NCBI RefSeq assembly: GCF_041928815.1
Contig: NZ_JBHFEI010000002.1
Coordinates: 186,001 to 250,000, forward strand
Source of the DNA: JBHFEI01 sp041928815
GTDB taxonomy: Bacteria > Pseudomonadota > Alphaproteobacteria > Rhizobiales > Rhizobiaceae
Length of the DNA stretch: 64,000 bases
Direction of reading: 5' to 3'
This document shows positions 60,569-64,000 of the stretch, in pieces. Positions within the stretch are counted from its first letter, which is position 1. Each line of letters opens with the position of its first letter. A program made the translations under genes and the position numbers. Below the pieces are notes generated by a model. The model saw only the letters and a list, made by a program, of their open reading frames with translations, did no database searches and was not told where the DNA came from.

Positions 60569-61549
60569 TTACGCCCTGCCGCCGAGTTCGTCCTCGACAT
60601 GGACGCGGAGAATCTCGTCGAAGGTCGCCTCCGCCGTGAAGCCGAGGGCGAGCGCTCGTCCCGCGTCGAAGCGCTCCGCCCAGCCGCTGACGATCCGCTC
60701 GATCAGCGGATCGGGTTCGCGGCGGATCAGCCGGACGGCGGCCTCGCCCGAAAGGCGCCGCAGCGCCTCGATCTCGTCGCCGACGGTCGCGGACAGTCCG
60801 GGCATGATCAGGCTGCGGCGATGGCCGACGGTCTCGAGGTCGAGGGTCGCGGCGTGGAGGAAGAAGCCGACCGCCGCGCGCGGGCTTGCGAACCAGTGGC
60901 GCACGTCGTCGGCGACCGGCAGCACCGCCTCCTGCCCCGCGAGCGGTTCGCGCAGGATGTTCGAGAAGAAGCCCGAGGCGGCCCGGTTCGGCGTGCCCGG
61001 CCGGATGCAGATCGTCGGCAGCCTGAGGCCGATGCCGTCGAGGATGCGCCGTCGCGAATAATCCGCGAGCAGCAGTTCGCAGATCGCCTTCTGCGTACCG
61101 TAGCTCGTCAGGGGTGCCGTGGCGCAGTCGTCGTCGAGCCGCTCGGGAAAGGGCGCGCCGAAGACCGCGGCGGAAGAGGCGAAGACGACGCGCGGGCGGT
61201 AGGGGCGCTCCAGCCCCTCGTGCCGGATCGCCTCGAACAGCGCGCGGGTTCCGTCGAGATTGACCCGGTAGCCCTTGTCGAAATCGACCTCGGCCTCGCC
61301 GGAGACGACGGCGGCGAGATGGAAGATCACATCCGGCCGGGTGGCGATCAGCATCTCAGTTGCGCCTTTCGTGGAGAGATCCACCGCCTCCGACGCGGTG
61401 ACGGCGGACAGGCCGGCCGGTGCCGGGGGGCTCGCAATGTCGACGAGCTTCAGCCTGTCGATCGCGCCGAGCGGGCTTGCCGGGGCGGCGAGCGCCGCCG
61501 CGAGCTTGCGGCCCAGCATGCCGTCCGCGCCGATGATCAGTACGTGCAT
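60569..61549 (-). CDS. denD: NAD-dependent epimerase/dehydratase, D-erythronate dehydrogenase-like
   Basis: 326 aa from the ATG at 61549 (MHVLIIGADGMLGRKLA); the frame continues upstream without domain character. Extended short-chain dehydrogenase: GxxGxxG as GADGMLG, FHLAAVVSGEAEVDFDKGYRVNLDGT, and the catalytic YxxxK in TSYGTQKAICELL, with SSAAVFG before it. The pattern ICIRPGTPNRAASGFFSNI is typical of DenD-type proteins, which oxidise D-erythronate or similar acids in tetronate catabolism. No other tetronate genes are close, so the substrate is uncertain. It is divergent from the ECF sigma gene. Confidence 0.8.
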   Translation of the reverse strand: MHVLIIGADGMLGRKLAAALAAPASPLGAIDRLKLVDIASPPAPAGLSAVTASEAVDLSTKGATEMLIATRPDVIFHLAAVVSGEAEVDFDKGYRVNLDGTRALFEAIRHEGLERPYRPRVVFASSAAVFGAPFPERLDDDCATAPLTSYGTQKAICELLLADYSRRRILDGIGLRLPTICIRPGTPNRAASGFFSNILREPLAGQEAVLPVADDVRHWFASPRAAVGFFLHAATLDLETVGHRRSLIMPGLSATVGDEIEALRRLSGEAAVRLIRREPDPLIERIVSGWAERFDAGRALALGFTAEATFDEILRVHVEDELGGRA

Positions 61550-61661
61550 GCCTTTTCCTCCCGTTGACGGCCGCGGGCGCGACGCTATCGCATCCGGCGC
61601 GGATGCGGAACCGCCTGACGACGGCGGCCCGCGCTTCGGCAAAAAAACTTTTCCGCGCGAT

Positions 61662-61688
61662 GGAATGGAGCCGCAGGCGGCGTCGTAT
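61662..61688 (+). promoter_or_regulatory. ECF-type promoter of the sigma factor gene
   Basis: GGAAT (61662-61666) and CGTCGTAT (61681-61688) are 14 bases apart, the -35/-10 style of ECF sigma factors. Because the ATG is at 61697, the transcript would have almost no leader. It suggests autoregulation. Confidence 0.5.
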
Positions 61689-61696
61689 ACAGGGGC

Positions 61697-62239
61697 ATGG
61701 AACAGAAGGACCGCCCGTTCGACGTCATCGGCCAGCTCGCCTCGCTGCGGCGTTACGCCCGCTCGCTCGTCCGCAGCCCGGACGATGCCGAGGATCTGGT
61801 GCATGATGCGCTGGTCAAGGCCTATGAGCGCCGCTCGACCTTCCGCGAAGGCGGCAGCGTGCGCACCTGGCTGTTCTCGATCCTGCACAACACCCATGTC
61901 GACCGGCTGCGCAAGCGCCTTGCCGACCGCCGGCGCGACGACGATGCGGCCGAGGCGCTCGCGGGCGCGGCGATCGAGGCCGGACAGGATCACGCCGTCC
62001 GTCTCGCCCAGGTGCGCGAGGCCTTCTATGCATTGCCAGAGGAGCAGCGCGTGGCGCTGCATCTCGTGGCGATCGAGGACCTTTCCTACCAGGAGGCGGC
62101 CGATGCGCTCGGCATCCCGGTCGGGACGCTGATGTCGCGCATCTCGCGCGCGCGCCAGCGGCTGCGCAGCATCGAGGACGGCGCGGCGATGGCGCCACGC
62201 CTGAAAATCGTCGGAGGGACGCAGCATGACACGGAATGA
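61697..62239 (+). CDS. ECF-type RNA polymerase sigma factor
   Basis: 180 aa. Region 2 (about 12-78) includes LRRYARSLVRSPDDAEDLVHDALVKAYERR and WLFSILHNTHVDRLRKR. Region 4 (about 108-160) includes FYALPEEQRVALHLVAIEDLSYQEAADALGIPVGTLMSRISRARQRL (in parts). There is no region 3, as in ECF factors. The following gene overlaps by 14 bases and encodes a membrane anti-sigma-like protein, so activity is likely set by its release. A candidate self-recognised promoter lies directly upstream. The stress signal is unknown. Confidence 0.92.
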   Translation: MEQKDRPFDVIGQLASLRRYARSLVRSPDDAEDLVHDALVKAYERRSTFREGGSVRTWLFSILHNTHVDRLRKRLADRRRDDDAAEALAGAAIEAGQDHAVRLAQVREAFYALPEEQRVALHLVAIEDLSYQEAADALGIPVGTLMSRISRARQRLRSIEDGAAMAPRLKIVGGTQHDTE

Positions 62240-63041
62240 GACCGGCGCGGCGACCGATCCGATCCTCGAAAGCGACCTCGACGCCTATGTCGACGACCAG
62301 CTCGACCTTGCAAGGCGCATCGCCGTCGAGGCCCATCTGTCGATGAACCCGGAGGGCGCGGCGCGCGTCATGGCGGACTTGAGCATCCGCGGAGAGCTGC
62401 GCCTGGCGCTTGCCAACCAGGCGACCCTCGTCCAGCCCGCGACGCGCGACGCAGCGCGGCGCCTCGAACGCGGCCTGTCGCAGGGCCGCATGCTGTCGAT
62501 GCTGCGGCGGATCGCGGCGGTCGCGGCGCTGGTGACGGCGGGATGGGTGGCGAACGCGACGTTCCAGCCCTTCCATGCCACGGAGGTCGTCGCCTCCACG
62601 CCGGTTCCGGCCTATGTCGAGGAGGCGATCCGCGCCCACCGCACCGAGGCGCTGCGCGGCACGATGGCCTCGCAGGCGCCGGCGGCAATGCTCGACGCCG
62701 ACGACATCCGCGCGGCGACGGCGATCGTGCTGCCGGATCTTCCCGAAAGCTGGCGCGTCTCGGACGTGCAGATCTTCCCGTCCGATTTCGGCCCGAGCGT
62801 CGAGGTGGCGATCACGCCGGAGGAGGGGCGGCGGCTGTCGCTCTTCGCCGTGCGACCCGGCACCTTCGCCGTGCGCAATGTCAGCCACTACGAAAGTGGC
62901 GGCGTCGACGCCGTGTACTGGCAGATCGGCGAGGTCGCCTATGCGCTCGTCTCGGACCACGAGGCCGATGCGGCGGAGACGAAACCGCAGGTGAGCCGGC
63001 TCGACCAGGAGGCCGTCCGGCTCGCCCGCACCCTTTACTGA
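62226..63041 (+). CDS. Membrane-anchored anti-sigma factor
   Basis: 271 aa. A cytoplasmic N-terminus (about 1-93) begins with the acidic LESDLDAYVDDQLDLARRIAVEAHL, the usual anti-sigma (zinc-less ASD) helix pattern. A single membrane helix spans about residues 95-113 (IAAVAALVTAGWVANATF). A periplasmic domain of about 155 residues follows (WRVSDVQIFPSDFGPSVEVAITPEEG and VYWQIGEVAYALVSD). It overlaps the sigma gene by 14 bases, supporting co-translation and stoichiometric binding. No HxxxCxxC zinc motif is visible. How the signal releases the sigma factor is unknown. Confidence 0.88.
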   Translation: MTRNETGAATDPILESDLDAYVDDQLDLARRIAVEAHLSMNPEGAARVMADLSIRGELRLALANQATLVQPATRDAARRLERGLSQGRMLSMLRRIAAVAALVTAGWVANATFQPFHATEVVASTPVPAYVEEAIRAHRTEALRGTMASQAPAAMLDADDIRAATAIVLPDLPESWRVSDVQIFPSDFGPSVEVAITPEEGRRLSLFAVRPGTFAVRNVSHYESGGVDAVYWQIGEVAYALVSDHEADAAETKPQVSRLDQEAVRLARTLY

Positions 63042-63076
63042 ACCCTTTGACCAACCCTGAAACAGGAGTGTTCCGA

Positions 63077-63793
63077 ATGAACATGACGAACCCGCGCTTC
63101 GGCTACGGCGCCTCGGCGCAACAGGCCGCGCTCTTCGACGAGGGCCTGCGCCAGCACATGCTGCGCGTCTATAACTACATGGGCGCCGGCCTCGTCATCA
63201 CCGGCCTCGTCGCCTTCATCGTCGGCTCGACGCCGGCGCTCTACGTGCCGATCTTCCAGACGCCGCTGAAATGGGTGGTGATGCTGGCGCCGCTTGCCTT
63301 CGTCTTCTTCTTCTCCTTCCGCATCCACACCATGTCGGCATCGGCCGCGCAGGCGACCTTCTGGGCCTTCTGCGCCGTGATGGGCCTGTCGCTCGCCTCG
63401 GTCTTCCTCGTCTTCACCGGCACGAGCATCGCCCGCACCTTCTTCATCGCCGCCACCATGTTCGGCGCCACCAGCCTCTACGGCTATGTGACGAAGCGGG
63501 ATCTGGCGCAGTTCGGCTCGTTCATGATCATGGGCCTGATCGGCGTGATCATCGCCTCGATCGTCAACATCTTCCTCGGCTCGTCGGCCCTGCAGTTCGC
63601 GATCTCGGTCATCGGCATCGTCGTCTTCGTCGGCCTGACCGCCTGGGACACGCAGAACATCAAGCAGCAGTATGCGGAAAACATCGACCAGGAATCGCAG
63701 CAGAAGATGGCCGTCTTCGGCGCGCTGTCGCTCTACCTGAACTTCGTCAACATCTTCCAGCTGCTGCTGAGCTTCACCGGCGAGCGCGAGTAG
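63077..63793 (+). CDS. Bax inhibitor-1 (BI-1)/YccA-family membrane protein
   Basis: 238 aa from the ATG at 63077, with ACAGGAG upstream. A polar N-terminus precedes seven hydrophobic helices; VYNYMGAGLVITGLVAF, VVMLAPLAFVFFFSF, FWAFCAVMGLSLASVFLVF, FFIAATMFGATSLYGYVTKRDL, FGSFMIMGLIGVIIASIV, and FAISVIGIVVFVGLTAWDTQNIKQQY are typical, and the end LYLNFVNIFQLLLSFTG is conserved. The family includes calcium-leak channels of the TMBIM type and YccA, an FtsH inhibitor. It follows the sigma/anti-sigma genes by 35 bases, so it may be transcribed with them. Confidence 0.93.
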   Translation: MNMTNPRFGYGASAQQAALFDEGLRQHMLRVYNYMGAGLVITGLVAFIVGSTPALYVPIFQTPLKWVVMLAPLAFVFFFSFRIHTMSASAAQATFWAFCAVMGLSLASVFLVFTGTSIARTFFIAATMFGATSLYGYVTKRDLAQFGSFMIMGLIGVIIASIVNIFLGSSALQFAISVIGIVVFVGLTAWDTQNIKQQYAENIDQESQQKMAVFGALSLYLNFVNIFQLLLSFTGERE

Positions 63794-63828
63794 TCGCGCC
63801 GCACACCGAGAAACGGAGCATCAAGACC

Positions 63829-64000
63829 ATGGACAGCAATGACCGTCAGGCGATCGAGGGCTTGTTCAGCAAGCTTTCCGAGGTGGAACGGCAATCGGGC
63901 GGCGGCCGTGACACCGCGGCCGAGGGCTTCATCAAGGAGCGGATCGCCGGGCAGCCGTCTGCCCCCTACTACATGGCCCAGACCATCGTCGTGCAGGAAC
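63829..64000 (+). CDS. DUF2076 family protein, N-terminal part (cut by window end)
   Basis: 57 codons visible from the ATG at 63829 (a purine-rich AAACGGAGC lies 12 bases upstream). The sequence DRQAIEGLFSKLSEVERQSG, then AAEGFIKERIAG and PYYMAQTIVVQE, matches the N-terminal helices of DUF2076 proteins, which continue with a glycine-rich or zinc-finger-like tail. Their role is unknown; a periplasmic or membrane-associated location has been suggested for relatives. It is on the same strand as the BI-1 gene, 35 bases downstream. Not truncated biologically; only the window ends. Confidence 0.8.
   Translation, partial: MDSNDRQAIEGLFSKLSEVERQSGGGRDTAAEGFIKERIAGQPSAPYYMAQTIVVQE

Overview
The window is GC-rich chromosomal DNA from an alphaproteobacterium of the order Hyphomicrobiales, most likely Rhizobiaceae (Shinella, Ensifer or Rhizobium-like; genus is inference). 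Supporting markers are cpdR next to an N-formylglutamate amidohydrolase gene, an mmgR-like sRNA and a hisN/suhB-type gene, a ROSE RNA thermometer before hsp20, omp10, homospermidine synthase and a PrsDE-type type I exporter.

Positions 1-11777 are the right part of an integrated genomic island. It sits at the 3' end of tRNA-Val(GAC) (11775-11850, minus) and carries its own tyrosine recombinase, whose reading frame runs into the tRNA. The cargo is defence-like: a probable type III restriction-modification pair (mod/res), a Shedu-like PD-(D/E)XK protein, and an uncharacterised two-gene unit (2912-4259) made of a soluble 281-aa protein and an overlapping four-helix membrane protein. That pair resembles phage lambda RexA/RexB, and Kiwa, in architecture. 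There are also small regulators (XRE, two divergent ribbon-helix-helix proteins around nested palindromes, an excisionase-like HTH), two secreted cysteine-containing proteins and unknown genes. The tail of a second recombinase at 1-165 suggests stacked elements. No left attachment repeat is visible.

From 11850 onwards the content is core chromosome. 11.9-18 kb: cpdR, hutG-like gene, mmgR-like sRNA with a clear sigma-70 promoter, hisN-like phosphatase, lysophospholipase-like hydrolase, hsp20 with tandem RpoH-type promoters and a ROSE element, threonine aldolase. 18-28.3 kb: glutamate synthase (gltB, a UPF0145 gene, gltD), a degenerate SGNH protein, a lytic transglycosylase, galU. 28.3-31.5 kb: type I secretion ABC exporter and adaptor. 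31.8-40.6 kb: a carbohydrate locus (ROK/P-loop kinase fusion, class I aldolase, SorC and LacI regulators, three-component sugar ABC transporter) with pdxJ embedded in it.

40.6-64 kb: outer-membrane barrel protein, NfeD/SPFH pair, ferrochelatase, 5'-nucleotidase with a C-terminal LysM and a coding 21-bp tandem repeat, omp10, homospermidine synthase, pabB/pabC, PepF-type peptidase, NtrC-type response regulator, DUF882 protein, XRE regulator divergent from a fatty acid desaturase, an alpha-oxoamine-synthase-like protein lacking the PLP lysine, a DenD-like dehydrogenase, an ECF sigma/anti-sigma pair, a BI-1 family membrane protein, and the start of a DUF2076 gene cut by the window end.

All assignments were made by reading the sequence, without database searches.
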